From: Apostichopus japonicus
Taxonomy: Eukaryota > Echinodermata > Holothuroidea > Aspidochirotida > Stichopodidae
Direction of reading: 5' to 3'
Assembly (NCBI RefSeq): GCF_037975245.1
Contig: NC_092564.1
Location: 12,114,484 to 12,178,483, forward strand
DNA length: 64,000 nucleotides
Shown here in pieces: positions 1-11,422 of this stretch. Every line of letters starts with the position of its first letter. Within the stretch, counting starts at the first letter, position 1. A program made the position numbers and the translations under genes. The notes beneath the pieces were generated by a model, which worked only from the letters and a program-made list of their open reading frames with translations, was not told the DNA's origin and did no database searches.

Positions 1-1203
1 GTTTTCCCAATCAATTGAAACCAGTTTACCACTTGTCTGGTATATGAACTAACAAAATCCCTAAATTGAATTGATTGGGTTTTTAGTCCAGGAGGATTTC
101 ATGATTTTATCACATCTGTATTAATTTCAGCAACAGTATGTTGCCATGATGGAGATATTTATTGCATCCATTTTAAATCTTTGTAGGCTTAATAGTTTAT
201 CAAAGTATGGATATTCGGTCTTTTTACGCTTAATAAATCATTTCTTTAATATATTTATTGATGCATTCATATTTTCAAAGAGTACATAAGAGTACATTTT
301 CAAAGGGTACATTTTCAAAGAGTACAAGTACATAAGAAATTTGCACAAAAACTCTGTTCAGTTTATTATATTTTCCTAAATTTAGGTTAACTGAGCTTCC
401 GTGAATATTATCCAAATATAACTTGTTTTTCGCCAGCATACATTTGTGTGGGTGTGTGCATGTGGGTGGGTAGTTCACCATGCAACTGAGTCCTGATATC
501 ATTTAATTCCTAATGTACTACATTAGGAAACTATGCGTATTAGTAGTGTGAAGGAAGCTAGACCGTGACTTCGTTATTTTCATCAGGCTGCAATATCGGT
601 GGCAACAGTGTTTTAATTTCTTAATAGCTGTCGGGGCATATGCTCTTTTACAGACCATGATCCTTCCTGTCCAGTTGTATGCTATAAGAATTAAAATCTG
701 TCGAAATAGTTATGTCTAGAATGTGTGTGTAGAAATCGTGATCCACTGTTTTCCCGTAGTCAATTAAAAATTGCTTTCTCGAAGCTGGTTCAATGGAATC
801 ATCCGTAGAACGTTTGAAACTAATACATGCATGAGTATAGAAAGGGGTTCCTAGTTAAGGAGAAATTTATCATTTTCACCACATGTAAAATAACTATAGT
901 TATTTTAGTCCAACTGAACATTATTATGTTGGAGAAGTGTATTGTAACCTTTCAAATTCTAGCAGGGTTATAGTTTCTCTAATTAGGAATACTTTCTGCA
1001 TTTCTTATGCTTAATATTTCACTGCAGCATTTACTTATTGCTTTAATGTGTACATTTATGCATTCATTTTTACTTATTTTGGTTCATATATTTATAGTTC
1101 AATTTGTACAAGTTGGTTCAATAAAAGCTTATGTTTCCCTTCATTTAAAGTTTGAATTGATTTCTTTGCTGAGCTTCCTGAATGGTTATGTAAATGTAAT
1201 TCG
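1..1203. other. AT-rich stretch, no gene recognised
   Basis: No open frame here resembles a known protein, and no exon with credible splice borders was found on either strand. A short direct repetition of the words 'aaagagtacataag' and 'cattttcaaag' occurs near 270-330. Nothing else stands out. Confidence 0.5.
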
Positions 1204-1763
1204 TTTGATCTGGAAGTGGTGACTGAAATGGGGGAGGGGGTTCCCCCTCCCCCTTTGGAAAATTTTTAGTTTTGAAACGTCCTTAGATGCAATCTGGTGT
1301 ATATTTTAAGTAAAATTTGATTTGCCGACGGATCTGGAATTGGTGACTGAAATGGGGGATGGGTCTAAGGGGAGGGGGTCTACCCCTCCCCTTTGGAAAA
1401 TTTTTAGTTTTGAAACGTCGTTAGATGCAATCTGATGCATATTTTAAGTCAAATTTGATTTGCCGACGGATCTGGAAGTGGTGACTGAAATGGGGGAGGG
1501 GTCTAAAGGTAGGGGGTCTACCCCTCCCCTTTGGAAAATTTTTAGTTTGAAACGTCCTTAGATGCAATCTGGTGCATATTTTAAGTCAAATTTGGCACGG
1601 AAGAAGCTCCCGTTCTCCTTTTCTCTATTCAGCTTTCCTTCTTTCTTCCCCTTCCGCTCTCTTCACCTTTTCTCCTTTTGCCGACCCAAAATTTGCCGAC
1701 AGCGACCAAATTATTGGGGGGGTGTGACACCCCCCCCCACACCCCCCGCTCGCTACGCCCCTG
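1204..1763. repeat. GC-rich tandem block ending in a hAT-like terminal repeat
   Basis: Three imperfect copies of a unit of about 122-138 bp begin at about 1208, 1330 and 1468. Each starts 'gatctggaa(g/t)tggtgactgaa', passes through a G-run/C-run dyad and continues 'agatgcaatctg(g/a)tgcatatttta'. The block runs into a pyrimidine-rich stretch and ends 'gctcgctacgcccctg' at 1763. The reverse complement of that end begins CAGGGGCGTAGCGAG, the terminal-repeat type seen on other elements in this window. I did not find a matching left end or a target-site duplication, so this is probably a truncated or decayed non-autonomous DNA transposon. The words around 'agatgcaat' resemble the interior of the MITEs at 15773 and 19918. 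Confidence 0.6.
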
Positions 1764-1774
1764 CACACGACTTT

Positions 1775-2103
1775 ACAACTTAACCCTGGTCATTGGTAAC
1801 TTGTTACACCTACACACCAAAGTGTGCACAATTCAATCAATCTCTCCTGGGGCACCACAGTGCACAACAGCCACGTGTCCCCCGGGGGACTTCTCATAGG
1901 GTGCAGCCACAAACCGGCGCACGCAACTATATTTACAAGTTACCTCGCAAGTCCCCATTTATACACCTGGGTGAAGAGAGGCAATGGAGAAAAAGCGCCT
2001 TGCCCAAGGACACAACGCAATGATCTGCCAGGACTCGAACCGGTAATACTTAGATCACAAGTCCACTGCCTTAACCACTTGAACACAACGCCCTCAAATA
2101 TAC
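1775..2103 (-). mobile_element. tRNA-derived SINE with conserved-type core
   Basis: Read on the minus strand, the element starts with a tRNA-like head. An A-box-like 'gttcaagtggttaaggcag' (about 2090-2070) is followed by a B-box-like 'ggttcgagtcc' (about 2043-2033). The next segment, 'ttgcgttgtgtccttgggc' then 'aaggcgc', and later 'cacccaggtgtataaatgg', resembles the core sequence shared by several deeply conserved metazoan SINE families; that is a recollection of the family type, not a search result. The tail end is unclear and lies near 1775. No terminal duplication was found. A functional tRNA gene is unlikely because the acceptor stem does not close. Confidence 0.6.
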
Positions 2104-3718
2104 TTCAGTCACGGGGATGTCGGATAAACGCGACTCTACGGCCACATTTCATCATAGTATCCGAGAGCTGACTGTTCTTGCCACTTTACTTACTACCCCC
2201 CCCCCCCTCCCTCCCGAACTCAGTCGTACTCCTCCCATCTTCCCGCCCAAAGATGTAACCAAATTAAAGCTCTTGGTGTCTTATTAGGCTAAAATCATAT
2301 ACATATTTCTTCTATTTCATATAATCAAGAGAAGATCTCAGTGGCCTAGAAGATCTGAAAGTATATTCACTCGCAGTTACTTGAAACTGATTTGCTATTT
2401 TAATGCGTTTACCACATGGGGGGGAGGGTTACATTATTGTGACTTAGTGTATCACTGAGGCTATAGTGCAACCTTAGTGAAACAAACAAGAGCATGCAGT
2501 CAAAATGTTACCTCATATTCTACGCCCCCCTCTCTTTAAGTATTTTACCAATGAACCAAATTTCCACGAAAAGAGTTACAGAACCTGTCGTGCAATCATG
2601 TTTCTCTCTTTCTTGATTCGGGCGGGGGAAGACTTTCAGAATGATGATAATGGTAGGACTATATTTATTCTGTAATGTACTATTGTAGCCCCCCCCCCCC
2701 CAACAGGTTGTAACCAGCCGAGCGGCAGTTGGTTCTATAGGGCCGCTGTCGGCCACCCTATATGTCAGAATCAATGTGGGGCAACTACAAGTTAACGCAA
2801 TCTGAACAAATAAAGTTTTGCACTACCAATATTTTTAATACAAAACCTCTGCCCACCTTGGGCAGGTGTCTAACAAACCAAGTTATATATTACTTGAGGT
2901 CATCGCAGTGCCCCCAATTAGAATGTAGCAAGGTGATAATTAATACTTCACCAATAGGCAATAAATCACTAACAAATTTATTGATAGAAAGAAATAAACT
3001 GCCCAACTTACACCTTAATCTATTCCCTATAGTACCAATATTTAATTAATAACATTGTAAATCCACATAAATATCAGCTTATAATTTACATAAATAATGA
3101 GACGTACCTGCGAAGTCCGTGGCAAAAACGTATAAGTCCCAAATCTACACAATACGTAGGCGTTGCCTCGGGGAAAATTCAACCCGAATCGAAGCCACCC
3201 AAGATCCACAAATACAAGAATAATCCCGCAGGGTGAAGCGATAATTTCGTCCGACGTAAACACCTTGTTCCCAATTTTTAAATGGGTTTAGAGTAATAAT
3301 TTAAAGGGATTCAGACAAACGGGGAAATACGCCCGCAATATTATAAGAAAAATTACTCAGACTTGCCTAAACTATAAAAGAACAGTTAACTTTTAACGAA
3401 CTTGCCAACGAACCTCACTGGGCAGCGGCTAACACCAAAAACATCACACACTCTTAGTGCGCTAACTGAATACAAATACTGACTCGAACTCTCGGAGTTT
3501 CGCGTGGCTGGAACATTCCACATAGCTACGAAGGAACCAGACTATTGTCACGAGAGGTGGACAGTTCTGTTTTACCTCCATGGGGAAGACGGAAACAAAG
3601 GAATAAAATAGCATGTGCAACTACAACAATTCACTATACACATCAAAGAAATTAGATCAAACAGAGATTAAGCAATACACAAACAGGAAAACTACTTCAG
3701 CAGTGATGCCAGCTACGT
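2104..3718. other. No gene recognised
   Basis: The stretch contains homopolymer runs (C-runs near 2200 and 2690) and short unrelated open frames only. No repeat pair, splice-bounded exon or RNA gene was seen. Confidence 0.45.
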
Positions 3719-3791
3719 ACGGATATGGTAGGCCATACAGGAAAATAATTGCTGATATAATGTCCATACGAATTAAAATTATTACCGGTAT

Positions 3792-5747
3792 CAGGTGCGT
3801 ATCCAGGGGGGCGTTGGGGCGCTCGCCCCCCGGGTAAGGAAAAGAGGAGAGAAAAAAAGAGAAGAAAAAAGGGAAAAGGAGGGGGGGGGAAAGAAAAGGA
3901 GGAGAGGAAGGAAGGGAAAAGAAAAAGAAAAAAGAGAGAAAAAGGAAAAAAGGAGGGAGTAGAAGATAGCCAAGACCTCGGGAAGAGAAAGAGGAACAAT
4001 CATAGTTACAGCGCTGATCCCTATAATATACACAGGGTAGCCAGTGACAGATTAAGGATTACGGAGGGGGTGTGCGCCTCACCCTACCCCTTACACCGAC
4101 AACTCCATTTTTGACTTTTCCATTTTTCCTCTCTCACTAATGTATCTATATAAACACTATATATGGTCTATCATAACGCGTGTGTGTGTATGGACGCCTT
4201 AAACAATTGTACAATTGTGCTATATGGAACCAACTGTGGCTGGTCTTGAACTCGACCGAGTCGTCGGGGTACATGACGCATTTCGGGAAGGGGGCGACCG
4301 CCCCCCCCCCCGAGCAAATTTTCTTTATGACATCGCTAGTAATTTCAAAATAGACAATGCTTAGATGCAACTTACAAGGCCTGGGAAATGTCATTTCCAG
4401 CGATCTGGGAGGCATTTTCGGCCAAAATTTTTCTTGTACGCTTCGCGCCAACTCATGGTGGCGCTTTGCTTAGATAGTTTGCCTACAGGCTTCGCCCCTC
4501 CCTTGGCAATTACCGCTACACGCCTGTTCGAATTTGTAAGCAAAGAGCAGATATAACATCATATCAGTGAGCATTGAAATGCATGTTCCACGATGAACAG
4601 CCTCAAAAACTGTCTATGTGTGTAGTTAAAGGCGTAGGAGCCCAATTGGGTTTGGGGGCTGTAATGACTTGCCCGAAAAAAAAGCCCAAATTTTTCGCGC
4701 AAGTCGCGCGCGTTCAACATATCAATGCCAATATCGTATAAGCAAGCATCGGTCATTACAGTGCATAGCATCGTGTACCTTACGGTCCGTGAAAGTTGCA
4801 CAGTATACCGCTGGATGCTATGTAAACAACCAAATGTCTTATGTAGATGGAGAAAAATCATACAGATCCATTTATGTCAAAACTCTCTTTTACAGTAGTA
4901 ACGTCGGCCAAGCTTAGAACTTTATTTTAATTACCAAGGAGATCATTTTTAAGCTATTCATTGCTATTTATTTTTCTTTCAGTAGGTGCCCGAAAAAGAT
5001 GGGGAAAAATTTGGTTGCGAGGGGGGGGGAGGGGAGCTGCAGCCACCGCCTCCTACGGGACCTACGCCTATGTGTGTAGTGTTCGGTTTCGATATACCTG
5101 ATATCGGAAATATCTGCTACTTTTCATTTCCTTCAACCAAGTTTTATAATAGTCATTATAAGAGGTTGCAATATTTCTACACCAATAAATTAACTGTGTC
5201 TGAATTTTCGAAAATTTCCTCACCAACATTCTTCATCATACTTTCCTCTACTCGTGCAACTTTGACCTTTCTGTTAGGGGTTCAAGGAGGTTTTTCTATA
5301 TTGCTTGTCCATAGATTGAATTTTGTGCAACATTATGGGTATGTTTTCAAGTGATTTTATTCACGAGAAATGTGAATTTTCAAATTCTCAACAAATAATG
5401 GGATTAAAACCTTCAAAAGTGGGGCTTTCGGATATTGTGGGCCGTGACGTAGATTCACCTACAAAAGCAATGATCCATAGGACATGCAATGAGGTCGAAC
5501 ATGATGTGTGACTGGTGACAATCTGCAAAAAGGTTATGGATGGAAAAAACTTTTGGGAAACACTTGGTTCTCAGGCAAAAGTGTACATCTGGTTGGTCAT
5601 TTTCAAGCCCGAGAAGTGCCATTTCCGGTGATCTGGGGGGTATCAAAACAAGAAATTTTCTTGTACGCTGCGCGCCAACCGATGGTGGCGCTCCGCTTAG
5701 ATAGTAATTCGCGCCCCCCGGGTTAGAAAATCCTGGATACGCGCCTG
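3792..5747. mobile_element. 1.9-kb non-autonomous DNA transposon, copy 1 (5-bp TSD)
   Basis: The element begins CAGGTGCGTATCCAGG and ends with the inverse of CAGGCGCGTATCCAGG. It is flanked by the direct duplication GGTAT at 3787-3791 and 5748-5752. A second copy in the same orientation lies at 27728-29646 and matches along the whole length. Contents in order: a C-rich/GGGTAAG subterminal box, a purine tract of about 150 bp, then a nested-looking module starting CAGTGACAGATT at about 4037. That module closes at 'acgcctg' near 4525 and contains, in reverse, the MITE sequence found alone at 12358-12662. A unique stretch of about 1 kb and the shared subterminal module (about 5610-5705) follow. 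No long coding frame for a transposase is present. The CAG start suggests a hAT relative, though hAT elements usually make 8-bp duplications. Confidence 0.85.
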
Positions 5748-5988
5748 GGTATTAATTCTATTTAATACCGGCATTAATTCTCAGCCAATCACCATGTAGC
5801 TTCATATGACATTAAATAGAATTAATTCCGGCATTATATAGAATTAATACGGGCATTAAATAGAATTAATACCGGCATTAAATAGGCCAATCACATTAGC
5901 GAATTTTGAAGCTGTTATCATGCTCTGAGCTAGTGTTAATCCCTCTTGCTGTAGCGTGAAAGCAGCGCAGTTATTTCTGCTGTAGGAA

Positions 5989-6207
5989 CAGGGGGTGGGA
6001 GCCGGAGGCCTATGGGGACACGTGCCCCCCCCCCATTCCCCCCCAAAATAGCAAATGTGCCCTCAAGCAAGCATACTAACACATCATATATATTTAAGTG
6101 ATATGGCCGGTGTGTATCGGTTTATAGCATAACGAGTGGTGGTTGTGGAATGAGATAGTGCCCCTCTGATATTGTGCCCCCCACTTTTTGGAAGCTTCCT
6201 TCCCCTG
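5989..6207. mobile_element. Small hAT-like MITE inside the inverted-repeat element
   Basis: The ends read CAGGGGGTGGGAGCCGGA and, inverted, CAGGGGAAGGAAGCTTCC. They are flanked by TGTAGGAA (5981-5988) and TGTAGAAA (6208-6215), an 8-bp duplication with one mismatch. The interior holds a palindromic 'ggggacacgtgcccc'-type dyad. A similar design (GGAACCGGGGGCAC ends) is seen at 46691-47334. Confidence 0.55.
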
Positions 6208-6817
6208 TGTAGAAAGCAAAGTACAACGCAATGGCACGCAATACAAAGTACAATATCTGCATGAATTTCGTCGAGAAGAGAATGATACTTGTAGGTTATT
6301 GAAAATGTTGACTCCCACTCCCACACAATCCGATGTTTTACCAGTTCGCAATGCTTTGAACCGGTTTGTTAATCTTTCGAAGAGCATTACGCAAAACAAA
6401 GCTTGGAAGACTCCCGAATGAAGACGAGTACAATTTCGCATCAGTGTCTCTGGATGAACTAACGGGGAAATTTCACGCCTGGCACAATAGCTGGAAACTT
6501 GTTAATAACATTGTATATTACACTGTAGCGCAACTAAAGTTGCAGTGCAAACTAAACAAATATGGTCTATTTAATGCCCGTATTAATTCTATGTAATACC
6601 CGTATTAATTATATTTCATGCCCGTATTGATTATATTTCATGCCCGTATTAATTATATTTAATGCCCGTATTAATTATATTTAATACCGCCATATGAAGC
6701 TGCATTGTGATTGGCTGAGAATTAATGCCGGTTTTAAGTAGAATTAATACCGGTAATAATTTTAATTCGTATGGACATTAAATCAGCAAATATTTCCCGT
6801 ATGGCCTACCATATACG

Positions 6818-7599
6818 GAGGCGTTTACGTGACGCTTCTCCGGGCGGCCAGTATTTTTCCTAGAACGCTAGCGCAAATATAGCGCAAATATTGCGCAACA
6901 ATTGCCTTATTAGAAATCTAGGCTCCGCCCACATTTATTATGTACCTCAACTCCAACAGAAGAGAGTGTGCATACACTGCATACTTGTATTGCTCTTATT
7001 AAAGCCCCAGTAGCCGTTTAAAAAGGACTTCTAAAGGCAAAAACTGCGAGCAACTTTAAATTTCCTATTCCAAATGTACTGTAGTGGTAGAGTTGGAATA
7101 AAATCAAACACATTTGCCATTAAATTTCTCAATAAAGAAGCTGAAACAGCACATGAGAGATGCATAGAAAGTTGACCTTTTCAGTTATATATTCAATGTG
7201 AGTGAACCAAATCAGTAGCTTAGGAAGTTTGTCAACATTGAGCATTTATGGGGGGGGGGGGGGGGGGGCTGAGATTGATTTCATCAAAAATGAGTGTGTA
7301 AATATGGATATTCAATGGGCCCTAGTCAAATTATTGCAGGGTCTCAGCCCCCCCCCCCCACCCCCTAAGCCTATGTATATACAGGCACATAGCCAGAGAT
7401 TTGTCATGCAGAGGTTTAACTTGTTTTTCTGATCTGGCCCACAGAAGGGTTCCAAAGGGGTCCCCTCACACTTTAGTGCTCTCAGCCACTAATACCAGGT
7501 AGCCGACGCCAAGGTCAGCAATTTGCCCTCAATATTTTGGGGGGGTGGGCATTAAAGCCATTAAATTGTCACCCATTAAAATAGGGGGCATACCCCCAT
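6818..7599. other. No gene recognised
   Basis: A G-run (about 7250-7268) and a C-run (about 7350) flank a frame that reads as low-complexity Gly/Pro and is not credible coding sequence. Nothing else was recognised. Confidence 0.4.
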
Positions 7600-7740
7600 G
7601 ATCGCCGATGCCAAAACTGGGTAACCGATGCCAAAACCGAGTAACCAACGTCAAAACCAGGTAATCGATGCTAAAGCTTGGTAATCGATGCCAAAACCGG
7701 GTAACTGCCACCAATACTGGGGGCCAGCGCCTAAACTGGG
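7600..7740. repeat. 20-bp minisatellite, about six units
   Basis: Units follow the pattern 'cgatgccaaaaccgggtaac' with a few substitutions each. They run head to tail from about 7600 and degrade near 7740. The repeat translates without stops in one minus-strand frame, which is explained by its composition. Confidence 0.75.
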
Positions 7741-8155
7741 TGTCCGCAAAACGCAGGTAATCGCCTAGTATATAATATATATTATTGGGTCCGTGTATTC
7801 ATAGTATTGGGTTGGTAAGAAACACAAAAAGCATGATTTATAAAGTACACTTTATAAGTAACTTAATATTCCAGTTATTTATTTATTTTAAAAACAACAG
7901 ATATAAATTGACAAATTCTAATTTATATATCATAAAAATACTTATATATAATAATTAAAACATGGTGATATACAGTACTACACTGTGAAGAATTGAGACG
8001 TGTGATGTGTTTATTGTGACACGTCACATGTTTAACAATGAACGCATACTGTTTTCAACCCTAGAGAACAAAAATACAATACAAGAAATAATAATACACA
8101 AATATATTCAAAAATGCAATGCGAGGCAAAGGCCTAAACACTAATGTTTAACATA

Positions 8156-8440
8156 AATGCAAAAGATCAATGTGTTCAAAGGCTGTTACAGCCTTTGAAC
8201 AAACATATCTTCATTGACTTATCTCTGCAACCTTCTAAACATTGTCTCGAAGCTACTAATAGAGGTAATAGGGCGTTAGGTTTGATCAATAGGAACTTCA
8301 GTTTGCTGAAAGAGGACATAGTTGTTAGGCTTTATAAGCAGTTGGTTAGGCGTCATCTGCAGTGCTGTGCAGGCTTGGAACCCATATTTTGCTAAGGAAA
8401 AGGAATTACTCGAGAAGGTCCAGAGGAGGGCTACTAGGTG
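8156..8440 (+). pseudogene. LINE (non-LTR retrotransposon) reverse-transcriptase C-terminal remnant
   Basis: The plus strand encodes words typical of the region just after the reverse-transcriptase core of CR1/Jockey/L2-type LINEs: SKHCLEATNRGNRALGLI, then RLYKQLVRRHL. The reading then shifts frame near 8360, where the family pattern (QAWNPYFAK, ELLEKVQRRAT) continues in another frame. The copy is therefore broken by a small indel and truncated at both ends. It lies alone, with no upstream endonuclease or RT core nearby. The assignment rests on remembered family motifs. A short perfect hairpin (12-bp arms, 3-nt loop) at 8173-8199 overlaps its left end. Confidence 0.7.
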
Positions 8441-9064
8441 AGTGAGGGTGGGAGGAGAGGCGAGGGGTTTTATCGGGAGGAAGTGATTTTACTCCATCTA
8501 CGGTAACCCCTCACTGGTGGATACTCACAACTGCTGATACACCTGTATATGTGCATGTGGGGATACCTATACATGACACAGGTTATTCGTGACCATGAAC
8601 ATGCCACGGTAAATAACCTTTCAAATATTAACAGAACGGTTTGCCTTGTCTACTGTATAAAGGCTAAAACTCAACAGAATAAGGGTAATGGCCTTCCTTT
8701 AAACATTAGTAAAAGAGGCACAATGTGGATGGCGCTAAAAGTACCTTGAAATGTTTTTCTTGACATACATAGCCTTTATTAAGCGTCAGTTCTTTTCGTC
8801 AATTTTCATTTTTGAAGTATTTATAAGCTACTTAGAAATACTGCTCAATCTGAAATGACGATTTTCGTAATGCTTTTTATTATTATTATTATTATCGTCA
8901 TGGCTATGCATTATAATAGATGTTTTTACAGTAATGCGTTTGATTTCAGATAAAGCACTTATTCAAAGCCGTATAGTGTTAGTGTCGTTTAATATTCTTG
9001 GTTTATATTTCTTTACACTTTTCCATTGTTTGTAATGTCCCAGTCAGTTTCCATGACGACAAAT
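8441..9064. other. No gene recognised
   Basis: Ordinary AT-rich sequence with a short (TTA)n run near 8878-8895. No exon or repeat pair was supported. Confidence 0.4.
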
Positions 9065-9650
9065 TAAAGGATTGGTTCAGTTGTCATACATGTTTATGTG
9101 ATATGGAAGAGGACAATAGAAGAAACACAATGGTGAACAAAACTGTTCAAATATCTTTTTTGGTTAAAGAGATATTCAAGTGTAAAGTTTTATCAGATTG
9201 TGTAGAAACTGCTGAAATCTGACTAGCTGTGATGTCACATCCTCACATTCCTGAAGAGTCTTTGTTTTTTTTTCTCTAAATATTTTGTGAGATTTCATGG
9301 CTTTCAACCAAAAGATATGTCAGGAGATCTCATATTTGTCAAAGGAAGTATTTGAGATTAAACATCTGAAGAATGTTTGATTATATTATATTCAAATGTG
9401 TTAAAAAATATATATAATTTTAAAGAAATATATTCACACATGTCAAGGAAGTGAGGATGTGACATCACACCCTCACAGTAAGTCTTTCTACACAAGTCAT
9501 TTTCAAAGAAATGTTGATATCTTCAAAGTGTCATATCTTCTTAAGAGAGCATGCTATCATGGTAGTTTCTTCACTGTTCTTTTTGTCTTTTTGTGCTCTT
9601 TCATACAAAATAGACATGTCAAACATATGAACCAATCCTTTAAATATGTA
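9065..9650. repeat. Degenerate fold-back (inverted repeat)
   Basis: The words 'aaaggattggttca', 'gttgtcatacatg', 'gtgatgtcacatcctcac' and neighbours in the left half reappear inverted in the right half, for example 'tgaaccaatccttt' at about 9635 and 'gtgaggatgtgacatcac' at about 9451. The arms are imperfect, with gaps. This looks like an old palindromic MITE. Confidence 0.55.
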
Positions 9651-9806
9651 ACCTATATGTCGATGCTTATTCAATTAAAATCTGACAAATAATCGAAAAA
9701 ACACGTGACGTCATCGGATATTGGAAATCGAAGCATGTATATCTATAATCTATTACTGCGCTGCTTCACGAAGAGTGAGATGTTGTATTATTTGCAATCT
9801 ACATTG

Positions 9807-11422
9807 CTAGTGAAATCTTCTAAGAGAGTGACGTATGTGAGCTACATTCGTAATCATAACAGGTAAAAACAATAACCCATGTAACATACCGAATCCCATT
9901 ATCAGAGTAATAATTTTAGCAAAAGTTTGCAAAATGTGACTCTTGGACCAAAACATTAAAAATACTGCACATATAGTGGAAACGCCACTCTGTAGAATGG
10001 GATACCCTAGCAAATAGAGGGCGTTCGACAATTTAGTAGAGCTCGAAAGTTCAGGCTTGTCTAAGTTCTTCACGAAAGCATACGCAATATGCGCAGAAAA
10101 GTCTACGCTAAAGCCGATACAGAGTACAAGATTTATCATAGAAATTGAGCCCAGAGGTACCCCCCATGACGCCATGAATCCCAACACCCCGAACAGAATG
10201 GACCCAACCGAAAATGTAACTAATAGACCAACTGAAATATTGGGTATTATTATGAGAAATACTAGCAACATGCTTATCACGGCTATTCCGAGTGTTAGTA
10301 AGGTCGTAGGTACAATAGTTTGGTAACGTTCAGCGTACCCAAATCCAATTGATGAGGCAATGACATTGATTCCCAAATATTCCGTAGCTTCATCGACGCT
10401 TTTTCGAACATCAAGAAGCAAATCGTTTTCGTCTTTAGATGACAAGAGGTCACGTGACGCCAGAATAAATCGCGAGGACGTTATAACGCTCCCGTTGAAA
10501 TTAATATCTAACTTGTACTTTTCGCAACAAGGCAACTTGAGAAATTGATCCTTTAAAACAGTTACAAATGTATTTTGATCCAGCTGGGCTGTTCCATATG
10601 ATGTCCGAAGGTATTTGATGTAAGCATCCAACCAAAATTCGGTGTTGTTGCGATTTTGGATGTGACTGTTGTCGTGAAAATCAAGTAGTACTTGTTCTAT
10701 ATCGATCTGTTTGTCAGGTTGCCAATAAGGATATGGTTCAGTGAATGCTACAGAGACGCTGGGGCCGGTTTTCGCGAAATATTGCGAGAATATTTCTAAA
10801 TAGTCAAATGTCATGGTACCCTGTTTCGCGATGTTCATCTCCTCAACTCCTATTACTAAAGTTGTGAGGAAATATCCTGACAAACCGATATAACAAACGT
10901 AGAGAATTAGAACAAGCGCTGACGATATCGGTTTGGATATTAGTTTTGCATAGTAATCTCGAAAGAAACACATTATAATGTGTTGTTTAGCGGGGATACT
11001 ATGGGCTGAATTAACCCTTCGTGTGTTATCAATTTCTGTCACGTGATGATGGCTAATCGATCGAATTGTGACGACATCGTTGCGTCGGAGTCGTTGGCCG
11101 GATTGAGGTGAAGGTAGACACGAGACACCATGACAATTGAAAGATTCCATGTAACCAAAAAGAACCATAAAACCACCAAAAAATGTAATTTGATAGAAAA
11201 AATCGAAGAGGACCGCTATTGCAGTGAACAAACAATATGTCTTTATCGCTGGTAAGGGTGAAAGTGATCCAATGCCGAAAGCTAACAGATCTGTTAAACT
11301 TGTGATCGTTATTGACACCCCAGCATCTTCTAATGTGTCCGCCATCCTCTCCGTCACCGTTAAGGATGTGTCTGTTTTCCTCCAAGCTGCTAACATAATA
11401 AACATGTCGTCTAAACCGATAC
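9807..11422 (-). CDS. Patched-like gene A, coding exon 2
   Basis: The acceptor 'taatttaag' precedes GT ATC GGT TTA GAC GAC, which completes Gly335 and gives IGLDDMFIM. The exon runs open for 537 codons to its stop at 9807-9809. It encodes TM4-TM6, a cytoplasmic loop, TM7, ectodomain 2 and TM8-TM12, ending shortly after the last helix with a basic tail (HIRHSLRRFH). Confidence 0.9.

Larger units (their letters stand above)
3719..6817. mobile_element. Long inverted-repeat element, split by a later insertion
   Basis: The left arm is 3719-3791 continued at 5753-5890; the right arm is about 6565-6817. In opposite orientation the two arms match over more than 200 bp. The match includes the outer words 'atatggtaggccata', 'taatgtccatacgaattaa' and 'attattaccggtattaatt', and the inner words 'cattaattctcagccaatca' and 'agcttcatatg'. 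Inside both arms lie subterminal repeats of about 22 bp with the core 'aattaatacgggcattaaat', some four in the left arm and six or seven in the right. The left arm is interrupted exactly at 'ggtat' by the 1956-bp element at 3792-5747. Without that insertion the element would be about 1.1 kb. No transposase-like frame is present. The outermost bases and the target duplication could not be fixed. Confidence 0.8.

Noticed and set aside
3697-4033. Pro/Phe/Ser-rich open frames on the minus strand (also near 27705-28037)
   Set aside because: They translate the purine tract of the 1.9-kb transposon in both copies and show no conserved protein pattern.
6094-6596. Open frames on both strands in the interior of the inverted-repeat element
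   Set aside because: They overlap each other, show no transposase motif and contain a MITE; coding function is unsupported.
10057-10548. Plus-strand frames over Patched-like gene exons (also 23028-24563)
   Set aside because: They are antisense shadows of the strongly conserved minus-strand coding exons.
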